From NCBI GenBank assembly GCA_001970955.1, contig MPUH01000127.1:36231-100230 (forward strand): DNA of 64,000 bases. Reading direction: 5' to 3'. Of the stretch, positions 48,852-60,000 are shown one piece after another (within the stretch, counting starts at the first letter, position 1; each line of letters opens with the position of its first letter). The notes below the pieces were generated by a model, which ran no database searches, was not told the origin of the DNA, and saw only the letters and a list, made by a program, of their open reading frames with translations. The stretch is from Stentor coeruleus (taxonomy: Eukaryota > Ciliophora > Heterotrichea > Heterotrichida > Stentoridae). Position numbers and translations under genes: made by a program.

Positions 48852-50123
48852 TTAGTTCCAACCTTGGTTTAATATAAATCGATTCACCATATCACTAACA
48901 GCTACAGGTTGATTCAAACTCCCTGAATGTCCAGCTTTGAGCATGACAACAAAAGTCATATTACTATATGTTTGTGCATAACCTGCAATATTCCCTTGAA
49001 CTTTCCATACAGCTTTTCTTGATCTTAAAAAGTTTGGCATAGATTTCCACTGTATTGCTGAGAGAAAATTTTCTACCCCAACAGTGTTTATAATAAGATC
49101 ATCTTGTCCATTCCAGATCATAACCTTGATATTTTCTAATATTGTTGGCATGATTGCTGATACAACTCCAGTTGTAATATCAGCAGTAAAATTGTGATAT
49201 ACTTCACTATTACAAGAAATCCATGGTATATCAGGTGCATGAATCATATTTTTTGTCGAATTAAGATTAAGCCATTCTTCACAACCTTCAGGGTCAGAAT
49301 CATCAGAAGTTCTGATATTATAAATACTGAGACCTTCTGCAAAAAGTGAGAGATTTGATAGGATAAATTCTTGATAAATATTAGCCTGGGCGAAATTCCC
49401 ACGTTGAATGCTAAGATATTCTTGGCTTTGTAAATGTCTTATTAATGACCGTTGCTGATTGTTTATAATGCCTAGGCTATAACCTACAAAATCATAATAT
49501 TGTGATTGATAATAAGAATCACATAATGGATCTTGCATACCTATACCTTTAAGTCTTAGATAAGAATTGTTGGTTATGTTAATTGATTTGTTTTCCATAA
49601 TAATTTTGTATGCTGTTACTGGAACCCAATGACCTCCATAGCTTTGACCAAAAATGTATAAGTCTCTTTTAAACCAAGTAGGGTACTTTTTGTTCAATAT
49701 CTGCAAAAATGTATACAAATACGTCACAGCTCCAGAAGTAGTATTCTGCAAATCATAATCACTCTCAGCCACTGAAAACCCTGTATTATAAGGAAAATCA
49801 ACAGTAAGCAAATGAAAATTCTTAGCCCAAGTAGTGCGAGTATAAACAGGATCTAACGTGCTATTTATAAACAAAGGTGATATTTTCTCACAAATCATCC
49901 CACCTTCTCCAGAACATCCAGGGCCTCCATCAAGCCAAAGTATTATAGGTCTGGTATCAGTCTCAATATTTCCCCCAATTGAATAGAAAAGCCAATAAAA
50001 CAGAAAAGACCCTGAGGTTTCATTTACAACTATTTGCCCTGAGTATCCACTAAGCCCAATAATACTCCAAGGCCCATCATTATCTGCAACAACAAAAGAT
50101 ATCAACACTATAAAAACCATCAT
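48852..50123 (-). CDS. S10 serine carboxypeptidase, copy 1 (Glu to Gln next to active Ser)
   Basis: A secreted or lysosomal carboxypeptidase of the cathepsin A/CPVL family, 423 residues. It has a signal peptide (MVFIVLISFVVA), the oxyanion loop LDGGPGCSG, the nucleophile in FGQSYGGHW, the catalytic Asp in WNGQDDLIIN, and the catalytic His in KAGHSGSLNQP. In this copy the Glu that normally precedes the active Ser (GESYAG) is Gln, and the Asn/Gln before GGPG is Asp. In yeast CPY these positions recognise the substrate's C-terminal carboxylate, so pH behaviour or specificity may differ. It is very similar along its whole length to copy 2. Stop TAA. Confidence 0.93.
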   Translation of the reverse strand: MMVFIVLISFVVADNDGPWSIIGLSGYSGQIVVNETSGSFLFYWLFYSIGGNIETDTRPIILWLDGGPGCSGEGGMICEKISPLFINSTLDPVYTRTTWAKNFHLLTVDFPYNTGFSVAESDYDLQNTTSGAVTYLYTFLQILNKKYPTWFKRDLYIFGQSYGGHWVPVTAYKIIMENKSINITNNSYLRLKGIGMQDPLCDSYYQSQYYDFVGYSLGIINNQQRSLIRHLQSQEYLSIQRGNFAQANIYQEFILSNLSLFAEGLSIYNIRTSDDSDPEGCEEWLNLNSTKNMIHAPDIPWISCNSEVYHNFTADITTGVVSAIMPTILENIKVMIWNGQDDLIINTVGVENFLSAIQWKSMPNFLRSRKAVWKVQGNIAGYAQTYSNMTFVVMLKAGHSGSLNQPVAVSDMVNRFILNQGWN

Positions 50124-50194
50124 TTTTACTACAATTTTTCTTATAGATAATCTTGTAGTCTATTAATACTAAACTTATGTATTTAAAAAATAAT

Positions 50195-50272
50195 TATATA
50201 AAAAGCACTACTGGCTGGTCATAAGGAGAAAAGTAATCATACTTTCTGAAGAATAAGAACGACTATGTCACT
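50195..50272 (-). pseudogene. Relic of the 3' end of a copy-3-type carboxypeptidase
   Basis: The stretch around AAAAGCACTACTGGCTGG, then CATAAGGAGAAAAGTA and ACTTTCTGAAGAA, matches the 3' end of copy 3 (51920-52000: AAGCACTGCTGTTGG, CATAAGGGGAAAAGT, GCTTTCTGAACAA) with substitutions and small gaps. No frame remains. It lies upstream of copy 1, in the same position that copy 3 has upstream of copy 2. Confidence 0.7.
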
Positions 50273-50454
50273 AATTAAAATCGATTAGGTTCAAAAGCTT
50301 GTTAATTTATCTTTTTTTATCTAGATGAATTACTAAAGGCCTATATTTTTTAAATAATAATTATTGGTTAAAAACTTGATGATTTTTTTGTTGTTGTTAG
50401 ATTCATATGATCTAAAATTTTTTCTGCATTAAAGTAAAATTAATTTTTTGTTGT

Positions 50455-50576
50455 TGTTGGAGTTTATGAATTCATGATCATAGTTTGCTATTGTGATCTT
50501 TGAACTTTATATGAAGGTTATAATTTTTTCTCCTTTATTCCTATTTTAATCTAATAAACTATTACTTAATCCTATT
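50455..50576 (-). pseudogene. Relic of the 5' end of the 148-residue gene
   Basis: About 120 nt match 48725-48850 (shared words include TCATAGTTTG, TTTGAACTTTATATGAAG, TAAACTATTA) with many changes. The start codon position is altered (CAT has become TAA on the plus strand) and no frame remains. Confidence 0.75.
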
Positions 50577-51848
50577 TTAGTTCCAGCCTTGATTAAAAAT
50601 AAACCGATTTACCATATCACTTATAGCAACAGGTTGATTTAAATTACCCATATGCCCAGCTTTGAGTAATGCAACAAACGTCATATTACTATAACTTTGT
50701 GCATAACCTGCAATATTCCCTTGAACCTTCCACACAGCTTTTCTTGACCTTAAAAAATTTGGCATATATTGCCACTGTACTCCTGATAAAAAATTCTCTA
50801 ATCCAACAGTATTTACAATAACATCATCTTGTCCATTCCAAATCAATACCTTAGCATTTTCTAATATTGTTGGCATCATTGCTGTTATAGCTCCACTTGT
50901 AATATCAGCACTAAAAGCATTATAAACATCATTATTACAAAAACTCCATTGTATATCAGGAGCATGAATAAGGTTTTTTGTTGAATTAAGATTAAGCCAT
51001 TCTTCACAACCACCAAGATCAGAATCAGTAGATGTTCTGACATCATAAATACTTACACTTTCTGCAAAAGTTGTGAGATTTGATAGGATAAATTCTTGAT
51101 AAATATTAGCCTGGGCGAAATTCCCACGTTGAATACTAAGAAATTCTTGGCTTTGTAAATGCCTTATTATTGATTTTTGCTGATTGTTTATAATACCTAG
51201 GCTATAACCTACAAAATCATAATATTGCGATTGATAATAAGTGTCACATAATGGATCTTGCATTCCTATACCTTTAAGTCTTAGATAAGAATTGTTGGTT
51301 ATGTTAATTGATTTGTTTTCCATGATGATTTTATATGCTGCACCTGGAACCCAATGACCTCCATAGCTTTCACCAAAAATATACAGATCTCTTTTGAACC
51401 AAGTAGGGTATTTTTTGTTCAGTATCTGTAAAAATGTATACAAATACGCAGAAGCACCAGAGGTAGTATTCTGTAAATCATTCTCACTCTCAGCCACAGA
51501 AAACCCTGTATTATAAGGAAAGTCAACAGTAAGTAAATGAAAATTCTGAGCCCAAGTAGTGCGAGTATAAACAGGATCTAACGTGTTATTGATATACAAA
51601 GGTGATATTCTTTCACAAATCATCCCACCTTCTCCAGAACATCCAGGGCCTCCATCAAGCCAAAGTATTATAGGTCTGGTATCAGTCTCAATATTTCCCC
51701 CAATTGAATAGAAAAGCCAATAAAACAGAAAAGACCCTGAAGTTTCATTAACAACTATTTGCCCTGAGTATCCACTAAGCCCAATAATACTCCAAGGCCC
51801 ATCATTATCTGCAACAACAAAGCCTATGAACACTATAAAAACAAACAT
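50577..51848 (-). CDS. S10 serine carboxypeptidase, copy 2
   Basis: 423 residues, the same length as copy 1 and near-identical in the N-terminal 200 residues. It has a signal peptide (FVFIVFIGFVVA), LDGGPGCSG, an intact FGESYGGHW nucleophile loop, Asp in WNGQDDVIVN and His in KAGHMGNLNQP. Unlike copy 1 it keeps Glu before Ser. Differences from copy 1 cluster in the middle (residues 250-320) and around the His loop. Promoter-side DNA of copies 1 and 2 is also alike (TTTTTACTACA, then TTATAGATAATCT or CTATAAATAATCT). This pair arose by recent tandem duplication. Stop TAA. Confidence 0.94.
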   Translation of the reverse strand: MFVFIVFIGFVVADNDGPWSIIGLSGYSGQIVVNETSGSFLFYWLFYSIGGNIETDTRPIILWLDGGPGCSGEGGMICERISPLYINNTLDPVYTRTTWAQNFHLLTVDFPYNTGFSVAESENDLQNTTSGASAYLYTFLQILNKKYPTWFKRDLYIFGESYGGHWVPGAAYKIIMENKSINITNNSYLRLKGIGMQDPLCDTYYQSQYYDFVGYSLGIINNQQKSIIRHLQSQEFLSIQRGNFAQANIYQEFILSNLTTFAESVSIYDVRTSTDSDLGGCEEWLNLNSTKNLIHAPDIQWSFCNNDVYNAFSADITSGAITAMMPTILENAKVLIWNGQDDVIVNTVGLENFLSGVQWQYMPNFLRSRKAVWKVQGNIAGYAQSYSNMTFVALLKAGHMGNLNQPVAISDMVNRFIFNQGWN

Positions 51849-51887
51849 TTTTACTACACTTTTTCCTATAAATAATCTAATAACCTA

Positions 51888-53162
51888 TTAATTCCACCCT
51901 TCTCCATTAATAAACCTAGTGACCATATTAAGCACTGCTGTTGGTTGATCATAAGGGGAAAAGTGTCCTGCTTTCTGAACAATTACAAATGTCATATTAC
52001 TGTATTCTTGAGCATATCCAGCTATATTTCCTTGAACACGCCAGACAACTTTTCGGGATTTTAAGAAGTTGCTCATATAAGGCCAGTTTATTGCTGGAAA
52101 CCAATTTTCAACACCTCTTGTGTTTATTATAAGATCATCTTGCCCATTGTAAACCATCACTCGCATATTTGAGAGTAAAGATGGCATCCAGTTTGTCACA
52201 AAGCCTGCTGTTATATCTGCACTAAAAGCATTATAAACATCATTGTTACAGTCAACCCAGTTTATATTGCTTGGTACATGAAGCATATCTTTAGTTGTAC
52301 TGTTTGCCAACCAATCAGGATAATCACCCATATCAGGCATAGCATAAGTTCTCATATTATAAAGATTGACCCCATAGCTATAAGTCTCTAAATCATTTTC
52401 TACATCATTCAAATAGTTATTAGCCGCAACATAATTCCCTCCTTTTATATTAAAAGCAATCTGTGACTCAGTCAAATTAATAAGTACATTCTGTACTCTA
52501 TTCACCAACCCAAGATCAAAAGCAACATCTCCATAATTTTGAGTTTGATATAAAGCATCACACATTGGATCTCCCATAGCAATACCTTTAAGTGGTAATG
52601 GTATAACCCCAGTAACCTTAGCGCTTTGGTTTTCAGTAAGGATTTTATAAGCAATACCTGGTACCCAATGCCCAGCATAGCTTTCACCAAAGATATAGAA
52701 ATCACGATTAAACCAATTTGGGTATTTTTTAGCTAAAATTTGCAAGAAGGTGTATAAATAAGAACTTGCTCCAGCTGTTGAGTTTTTATAATCACTTGGA
52801 TTTGTTGCATATGAGAAACCTGCACCATAAGGATAATCAACTGAGATTAAATGATAATGCTTTGCCCAGGTGTTGTTATTGAAATGTGGTTGGGCGTTGT
52901 CATCGATGTAGATTGGGGAAATCCTTTCACCAAGCATGCCTGCTTCACCTGAACACCCAGGTCCACCTTGCATCCACATTATGAGTGGCAGCTTATCATG
53001 TTCGATATTCCCATCTATAGCATTGAATTGCCAATAAAATAGCGAAGATCCTGATGTAGAGTTTACTACTATCTCACCAGCATAACCACTTGCTCCCAAT
53101 AAACTCCATGGCCCATCTGTATCAGCCTGTGCTAGAGTTATGAGTACTAGACTTATCAGCAT
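51888..53162 (-). CDS. S10 serine carboxypeptidase, copy 3 (divergent)
   Basis: 424 residues, clearly homologous to copies 1 and 2 but more distant. It has a signal peptide (ISLVLITLAQA), MQGGPGCSG (Gln before GGPG, as in animal CPVL), FGESYAGHW with the classical YAG, Asp in YNGQDDLIIN and His in KAGHFSPYDQP, the closest of the three to the family consensus. It probably represents the ancestral type in this array. Its stop is 40 nt from the start of copy 2 and all three read leftward. Function: removal of C-terminal residues from peptides in lysosomes or food vacuoles, an expected role in a phagotrophic ciliate. Stop TAA. Confidence 0.95.
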   Translation of the reverse strand: MLISLVLITLAQADTDGPWSLLGASGYAGEIVVNSTSGSSLFYWQFNAIDGNIEHDKLPLIMWMQGGPGCSGEAGMLGERISPIYIDDNAQPHFNNNTWAKHYHLISVDYPYGAGFSYATNPSDYKNSTAGASSYLYTFLQILAKKYPNWFNRDFYIFGESYAGHWVPGIAYKILTENQSAKVTGVIPLPLKGIAMGDPMCDALYQTQNYGDVAFDLGLVNRVQNVLINLTESQIAFNIKGGNYVAANNYLNDVENDLETYSYGVNLYNMRTYAMPDMGDYPDWLANSTTKDMLHVPSNINWVDCNNDVYNAFSADITAGFVTNWMPSLLSNMRVMVYNGQDDLIINTRGVENWFPAINWPYMSNFLKSRKVVWRVQGNIAGYAQEYSNMTFVIVQKAGHFSPYDQPTAVLNMVTRFINGEGWN

Positions 53163-53678
53163 TTTTTCAACAGAGTAAAAATATGAAAATTTTTGGTATG
53201 TGATTAACTTTAAAGATTGGGAAATTTATTGAATGTATGCTAAATACTTTATTTTAAAATAAAGTTTGAATTAGAATAAGATAATGTTGTGAAGAATCCG
53301 CATGGTTATAGATATTTTTGGTAGAGGGATAATAAGATATATAAGGTAGAATAATTATTTAATAAGAATGAAAATAGTTAGTTTTATATAATTTTTATTT
53401 TTGTTTTTATTATGTTGATAGTTATTCAATAATTATAAACTTTATGGTTTAAATTGAAAATAAGCAAAGATTAATACATTTAAAATACCTACTATTTTCT
53501 ATTACAAATTTTAATTCATATAAAATATAACAATTTCTAATAACATTTATTCTATCATAAACCTAAACCTCCTCTTATAAATATTATATTTAAACTAAAA
53601 ATTCTCTTATCAATACTCGCATTCTAAATTATATCAAAATTATCTTATAACTTAATTCAACAACACAACTAAATTATG
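53163..53678. other. Spacer before the carboxypeptidase array
   Basis: 0.5 kb, G/T-rich at the left (promoter side of copy 3, minus strand) and A/C-rich at the right (3' flank of the carrier gene). No other feature seen. Confidence 0.6.
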
Positions 53679-54515
53679 CTAATCTTTATTCATCCCAATT
53701 AACTTAAGCTTCTCATAAATAACCCAAACAATTGTAAATGCACTAGACCTTTCAATAAGCCTAATTTTAAGTCCAATAGTATACCCCGCAATTCCTTCAT
53801 TTTGATATATTTTCACAAATGCATCAAAAATATTTTTATACTTATGATCATTATGATTAGAAATATGGCTGAATTGTTGTCGTGTTTTAATAATATCAAA
53901 AGGTTGAGTAAGTAATGTTGCAGTAAAACCAGCTGTTGCTCCAGCAGCAGCACGATGAATCAAAGTTGGCTTTTCTACACCACTTAAAGATGAAAAAATA
54001 TCAGAAAAAAGTTCATAAAAGCCATAAGCTAAACCAGCAAAAGGTAAATCTCTAAGTAAACTTGATGTAAGTCCACGAAAATATCCTTTAATTCCTTCTT
54101 CTGTATATATACGTGTTATACCTTCTGATACACTCTGATAACCTGTACCTTGTGGAGCTTCCATACGTACTTTTATTATGCTTAAAGGAGAAAGTGTAAT
54201 AATTGTTAATCCTCGCGATATCATTGCTATTATGCTGTTGCTTGTAAAACCTGTATTTGAAGGTGGGATTAAAGACTTTAAAGCTTCTAAATAGTAAAAA
54301 GTTATACCTGAACCTATAAAAGCTTTATAGCATGCTGGTCTTAGACCTCGCCAATAACCTTGAAGACCATATTGTTGCTTTATAAAAGATTGAGATTGGG
54401 ATATTGAGAAATTACGGTTTACAGTGAGGATTGTGGTTTTTATTACATCTAGAGGTTGTACTAGGCCTGCTGTTATTAACCCGGATATTGAGCCTCTTAT
54501 GAATGTATTGTCCAT
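53679..54515 (-). CDS. Mitochondrial carrier, SLC25A38/Hem25-like glycine transporter
   Basis: An inner-membrane carrier of 278 residues with three repeats of two helices each. The signature Px[DE]xx[KR] appears as PLDVIK in repeat 1, PLSIIK in repeat 2 (Asp replaced by Ser) and PFDIIK in repeat 3. The stretches GYQSVSEGITRIYTEEGIKG and FRGLTSSLLRDLPFAGL closely follow SLC25A38, which imports glycine for haem synthesis and also has an atypical second motif. GLQGYWRGLRPACYK and the ending TIVWVIYEKLK are also compatible. Another carrier subfamily remains possible. Context ATGGAC; stop TAG. Confidence 0.78.
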   Translation of the reverse strand: MDNTFIRGSISGLITAGLVQPLDVIKTTILTVNRNFSISQSQSFIKQQYGLQGYWRGLRPACYKAFIGSGITFYYLEALKSLIPPSNTGFTSNSIIAMISRGLTIITLSPLSIIKVRMEAPQGTGYQSVSEGITRIYTEEGIKGYFRGLTSSLLRDLPFAGLAYGFYELFSDIFSSLSGVEKPTLIHRAAAGATAGFTATLLTQPFDIIKTRQQFSHISNHNDHKYKNIFDAFVKIYQNEGIAGYTIGLKIRLIERSSAFTIVWVIYEKLKLIGMNKD

Positions 54516-55539
54516 TATTATTTTATTTACAGGCAGGAAGATATTTTTAATTGTCTTATGAGAAATCTTTTGAGTGAAAATTTGAAGTAGGTTTATTTGA
54601 AAAAAATGTTAGAAGATTTTTAGTTTTGAATTGTTTTGGAAATAAGATATTTTGATGGTTATAGAAATGTTTTTTGGTAATTTTTATATGATAGTTTTAG
54701 TTTAGAAAATAAATTAAAGGCTATGATGTGTGTGATATATTTAGATTATTTTTTTGTATAGAAATAAATAGTTTGATAATAAATTAAGAGAGTCAGATAT
54801 CATTGAGATTTTAGATTGAGAATAATTATTTTAGATAATAAATTTTCTAAAATGAATCTAATAAAATTTGCGTATTAGATCAATCTTAATAGTAAATTTC
54901 CTATTTAAGCCATTCTATTTTTTAAGAAGCATTCCAGCACATGAAATCCTCCTATAAGTTTATAAAATTTATTAGAATCAAGAATTAGCGACTTTACCTT
55001 AAGAGCTTTTCTTAAACTATTCTACTTACAAAAAATATGATATCCTCCCAGGAAACTAAGTCTTAAAGTCAGGTTTTATATTTTAGTCTACATCAATATC
55101 AACTTCACCTTATATCTTTTACCCTGCTATCTTTGAACATTTAAAAGAAGTAATCCTTACAGCATGAGTAAACAACCAACTTTAAATACAATATTTTTTG
55201 TTAAAGCGAATCCTAAGATCAATTAACCATATCTCAACTCCACAACAAATCTTATAATAATCAAACCATATGCAAAAATAAAACACTTTTCCTTTAATTT
55301 CAATAATTCCTTTAAAAAATTAAACTATTAAATACATTTACATAAATCCCATAAGCAATACTTATCATCTTTTATAAACCCTAATCTCCATTTATCTACG
55401 TCAAAACAAAAACAACTCCCCTATAATCCCTCACTAAACCCCCCAAAACCTTCTATTCAAGCCTATCATCTTAATTAAGTTACCCATATAAAAATCCTCG
55501 CATAACACGATTTCATTAAATACCCACCATTAATAAACC
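54516..55539. other. Spacer between carrier and GNAT-like gene starts
   Basis: A 1-kb divergent promoter region. Left third G/T-rich; from about 54.9 kb to 55.53 kb A/C-rich. No supported gene; a 20-codon frame near 55.16 kb is too short to call. Confidence 0.6.
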
Positions 55540-56460
55540 ATGGCTCAAACTCTCTTAAAAACTTGTCTCAAGCCTTTCACCCCATCTCTTTTACGTTCCT
55601 TATCCATATCATCAAATCCTATCCGTCCATTCTCCTCCTCATCAACCTCATCAGCAGATTTCACATTCGAATACATAAAAAACTTCGACTCTATACCAAA
55701 AAAAGAGCAAGAGTATTTGATTTATGAGACTTTTCCTATATCTTCATCTGTAATAGCTGATATAAATCTTGAACTTTTTAGACAACTCGTGTCAAGCGAT
55801 GTTATTTTTACTAACAATTTGATTCTTATAAGAGAAAAAACTTTTAATACAATAATTGGTTTTTCTTTTACAAAAATATACGAGATTTTCTTAGGAGGTC
55901 AAGATAAAAGTTTTGAAAACAAGTACATGACGACTCAATATTACAATGCTGTTCTTCCACATTTTAGAGGTTTTGGATTAGGTACGGTATTAACTGAAGT
56001 TACAGAGTATTTGGCTCAGAAAGATTGGGGTGATTGTAACCAAGTTAGTTTTAATATAACTTTAAACCCGATGTATTATGAGTTAAGATCAAAATATACA
56101 CCTTTAATATACCCTGGACCTAAAGAATTGCCTAGTAAAGGACCAGAAAAACTTTTTAGGCAAATTATGGATCTTGTTGGGTTAAGTCCTGTTAGTCAAG
56201 ATAAACCTGGGATTATTAGATTAAAAAACTTGCATATTATTGGACAGGAAAAAGAGAAATATACGAAAAGGTATAATGAAAGCTCAGATTATATGAAGTA
56301 TTTTATTGATCAGCATCTTTTTGAACAAGGGTTAATTATGTGCAATTTAGCTGTTTATAATTTGGTTGAAGGGAATACTATGGGAATCGCCCCAGGAAGA
56401 TATAAGAACTTTATACCTTTGATGCATGAGATTAATGAGTATAAACCAAAATTCATATAA
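55540..56460 (+). CDS. GNAT-fold acetyltransferase-like protein with mitochondrial presequence
   Basis: A 306-residue protein. The first 40 residues are rich in Ser, Leu, Pro and Arg with no acidic residue (LLKTCLKPFTPSLLRSLSIS), as in mitochondrial targeting signals. The middle, about residues 105-190, resembles a GNAT domain: a strand with IIGFSFTKIYEIFLGG, then HFRGFGLGTVLTEVTEYLAQ, whose RGFGLG matches the acetyl-CoA pyrophosphate loop (Q/RxxGxG/A). VSFNITLNPMYYELRSKYTP could be the following strand and helix, with the NPMYYELRSKY pattern common in GNATs. The C-terminal 100 residues are unassigned. Substrate unknown. Context ATGGCT; stop TAA. Confidence 0.65.
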   Translation: MAQTLLKTCLKPFTPSLLRSLSISSNPIRPFSSSSTSSADFTFEYIKNFDSIPKKEQEYLIYETFPISSSVIADINLELFRQLVSSDVIFTNNLILIREKTFNTIIGFSFTKIYEIFLGGQDKSFENKYMTTQYYNAVLPHFRGFGLGTVLTEVTEYLAQKDWGDCNQVSFNITLNPMYYELRSKYTPLIYPGPKELPSKGPEKLFRQIMDLVGLSPVSQDKPGIIRLKNLHIIGQEKEKYTKRYNESSDYMKYFIDQHLFEQGLIMCNLAVYNLVEGNTMGIAPGRYKNFIPLMHEINEYKPKFI

Positions 56461-57068
56461 TTTATAGGATAGTATAGATATTAGGGGAAAAAAATATTTT
56501 TTATGATAAAGAAAGTGGGTTTTTTTTAGGATAATTTGAAGCTGATATGAGGATTTAAAGATAATCAAACTTAGGTTTGGGTTGAAGAAATCCGGAGTTA
56601 CAAAAAAATTTAATTTATCTATTGGAAAATGTATTATGATTGCTTAGAATATTTTATTTTTGGTATAAGGTAAGTATGATCGTTGTTGCTCTTTGAATGC
56701 TAAATAATGAAATTATAACAAAAATTACACTTAATTGTATTAGATTATCCATTTTTTTTCTTGTTATAAGAACAAGCTAAAATGCTATTTTTCTTTAAGC
56801 TTGACTAGCATTAAGGCAGGTAAGATAGTAAGTATAATTATTATAATTTTATTTATTTGATAGCACATTTCTTAAATATGAATTTTAAAATATAGTGATG
56901 ATAAATATCATTTTAGTAACCTATTTACTAAAAAATGTTGAAAAAAAAAACTCTATACAAACTCAATAATATTTAAATCCAAAACTACAGAAAAAAAAAT
57001 CAAACAACAACAAAAAAATCCTAACCAAAATCAAACCATAATTCCTATAACAATATAATCAAAAGATA
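56461..57068. other. Spacer between two gene ends
   Basis: 0.6 kb between the GNAT-like and the large disordered protein genes. G/T-rich left, A/C-rich right. No feature seen. Confidence 0.6.
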
Positions 57069-60000
57069 TTATTTATTATATACTTGCTCGAAAAGTTTGA
57101 AATTGCTTGCAAGACTATTCAAATTATTAGCAGTCGACGGTTTTTGTTTACTTAACGCTTCAAGATCATCCTCATTTTTAATCCTACAATAAACGCGTTC
57201 AGAAAGATGACAATCATCACGTACATTACAACTTCCACCACTTTTAATAATTTCCTTATCACTAATTGTTTTCTTCAACTCACAATTCTTAAATTTTCTT
57301 ATTGGCATTCCTGAAAAAGTAAGTACAGGTTTACCTCCAATCCTAACAACATCTCCTCTTGTTGCTATAATCCTATCCCTCTTTCTAATTTTCTCAAAAG
57401 CTTTAATTCTTTTCCTATGAACATCAATCGGTAATAATTCTTCAGTATCAAGTTGTTCCAAATTTCTTTCACCTACTGGTTTATAATCCATAATATTAAA
57501 ATTCCCATTACTCATAAACCTTTTCTTTTGTATATAACAATCAAAAGCATCATAATCCATATTATATTCATTAATCTCAATATCATTCACATCAATATTA
57601 GGATTCATTTCATATTTCTGAGCAAACCTAAAAGTAATTTGTGAACTAAAAGTAAACTTGTTTAATGAAAAGTTTTTACTACTCATCAAATCAGCAAGTT
57701 CTTTAGTAATATCTACATCCTCATAACTCTCAGATCCAATATCAGAATCTTCTAAAAACTGAATCTCTTCAACTTCTTCATTTTCCGCAAGTTTCGCAGC
57801 AATTTCAGAAAGATTGGTTTTTTCTTGTTTTTTCTTCATATTTTGCATCATTTGTTTTATCATCTCCAAATGATTCAATTCATATAAAACACTAGTATTT
57901 TTTTTATTTAACATTTGTGGACTTGGGCTATTAGTATTTTCATCATCTTCTTCTGAACTTTCTGATTCTTCTGATGGGTTTTTAGATAATAATAATGGGG
58001 TATTAGTTACTGATGATTTTTTTTTTGGGCTTTTATTTTTTATTGATAGTCTTTTTGGTTGATTAACTTTACGCATTGTACTTAAACGAGATGTAATTCC
58101 TTCTATATCTTCAGTTTTTTGTGCTGGGGATAATTTTAATGAAAGTTCAGCTGATGACATTTTTTTAGTTATTTTTGGTCGAGGATCTGGAGATTCGATA
58201 TCTTTACCTAAAGGGACTTCTTTGTTATTGATTGTTACTTTAAAATTCATTGAAGACTGTCTTTTTTGCAAGTCTTGATTTTCAGGTTTTTTAGATTTGT
58301 GAGGTTTGATATCATGTTGTGGATGTCTAGGACTTTCTAGTTCTTTGCTTTGATCATCTTCTGAAGCTATTTGGTCTTCAGGATTTTTTGGTAATGATTC
58401 GTTGGTGATGTTTGATTGCTGTTTACTGAGTAATGAATCATGATCTGAAGCTTGCTTTGTTTGCTTCACAGCGTTTTTTCGATTTTTCTCACGGGTTCGT
58501 TCAGGTATTATGTCTAATGATGAATTTCGGTTATGTCCGGTTAAGGCTTGTTCTTTGTATTCTTCCATTTTCTTTTCTGCAATTTCTTCTTTAGTCATCT
58601 TTAATGCTTGAGGATCTTCTTCTAATGCTTTCTTGATAACAATAGACTTCCTAGCAATTATGTTTTTATTTGATTTTTTTTTTGATTTTTTTTCTTTCTT
58701 ATTTTCTTCATTATCCAGCTCATCGTCCTGATATTTATCATTAATTTCACTATTCATCGTAAGTTTTCTTATAAACTCCTTCGATTCTTTACTAGTCAAA
58801 ACCGATTCTTTACTAACAGCTTTTTTAATTTTCTTCCCTTTCTTAGTATTTTCCTTCTTAATCCCTTTAGGTTCATTTTTCTTGATAATTTCATTATAAG
58901 CTGGAATTTCATCATAAGGTATAACCTCAGAATCTTCATAATTTTTATTCTTAGTTTTCCCTAAACCAGTAAATTTTAAATCAGATTTCGATCTTATAAG
59001 CATTGAAAGTTTAGGGTCATCAGGATCTTGAAACTTTCCAATATCTTTCAAACTTATTTGTGTTTTAATATTTTTATCATTCAATTCTTTATTCTTAATT
59101 TTTTCATGTTCTTTTATTATTTGTTTTTCCGTAACCCTAGGTGAAGTTAATGGACTAACATCAAGACTAGGATTTTTTGATAATTGTTTTGATGAAGGTA
59201 AGCTTTCAGGTTCTTTATAAGCTTTAGATGTGACCATTTTTCTATAAGATTTATCTTTATTGTTTGGTATAATAAAATGTTGACTTTTCCTTATATAAAC
59301 ATTAGGTGGAGTTATTATATCACTATCAATACTTTTATATTTTTGTGATTTGGAATATGTCATATTTGTTGATTTTTCTCCATATTCTTTATCAGCTCTA
59401 GATAGAGAAAAATAATAATCGTCAATTTTTTCAGAGTTTTGACCTGAAGAGTTTTCATATTTTTCTGTATCTTTATCAGTTTTGGTAATAAAAGAACATT
59501 CTGAACTTCCTATTGGGACTTTATCTAAACATTTTAATTGTGCTACAGCGGCTGATAAGTCTAAAGATGGGACTAAAATTTTTTTATGAGGGATTTTGTT
59601 TAACTTTTTTTCTATTATCCTATCTGATAAACTGTTTTCACTTGAGCATCTCACACTAAAAGCTTCATTTGTAAGGATTTCTTTTGAACCTGTACCACTT
59701 TGACCTTCTTTTTTTGTTGAATTAAGAACTGAAACTAAACCAGATGGAGATGTACTCATAGCATTTGTGGCAATTTCATATTTTAAAGGCTCTACAACTT
59801 GTAAACCCTGACTTCTCATCCCTGGTTTATCTATATGGTTTATTGTATTTCTGTTAGGAAAAGATTTTTTGTTAACCCCAATATCAATACTTTTATAACT
59901 CAAACCTTTGGATAGTTTGTTTTGGTTAAAAGTATTTGATTTGTATTGTTTACTTGTTGATAAAGAAGGAGTTTTTGATGAAAATTGAGATTTCTGGAGG

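Larger units (their letters stand above)
50124..50576. other. Spacer holding duplication relics
   Basis: Between carboxypeptidase copies 1 and 2. It contains, in order, a decayed 3' end of a third carboxypeptidase and a decayed 5' end of the 148-residue gene, separated by AT-rich DNA with two runs of TTTTTTGTTGTTGTT. Confidence 0.7.
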
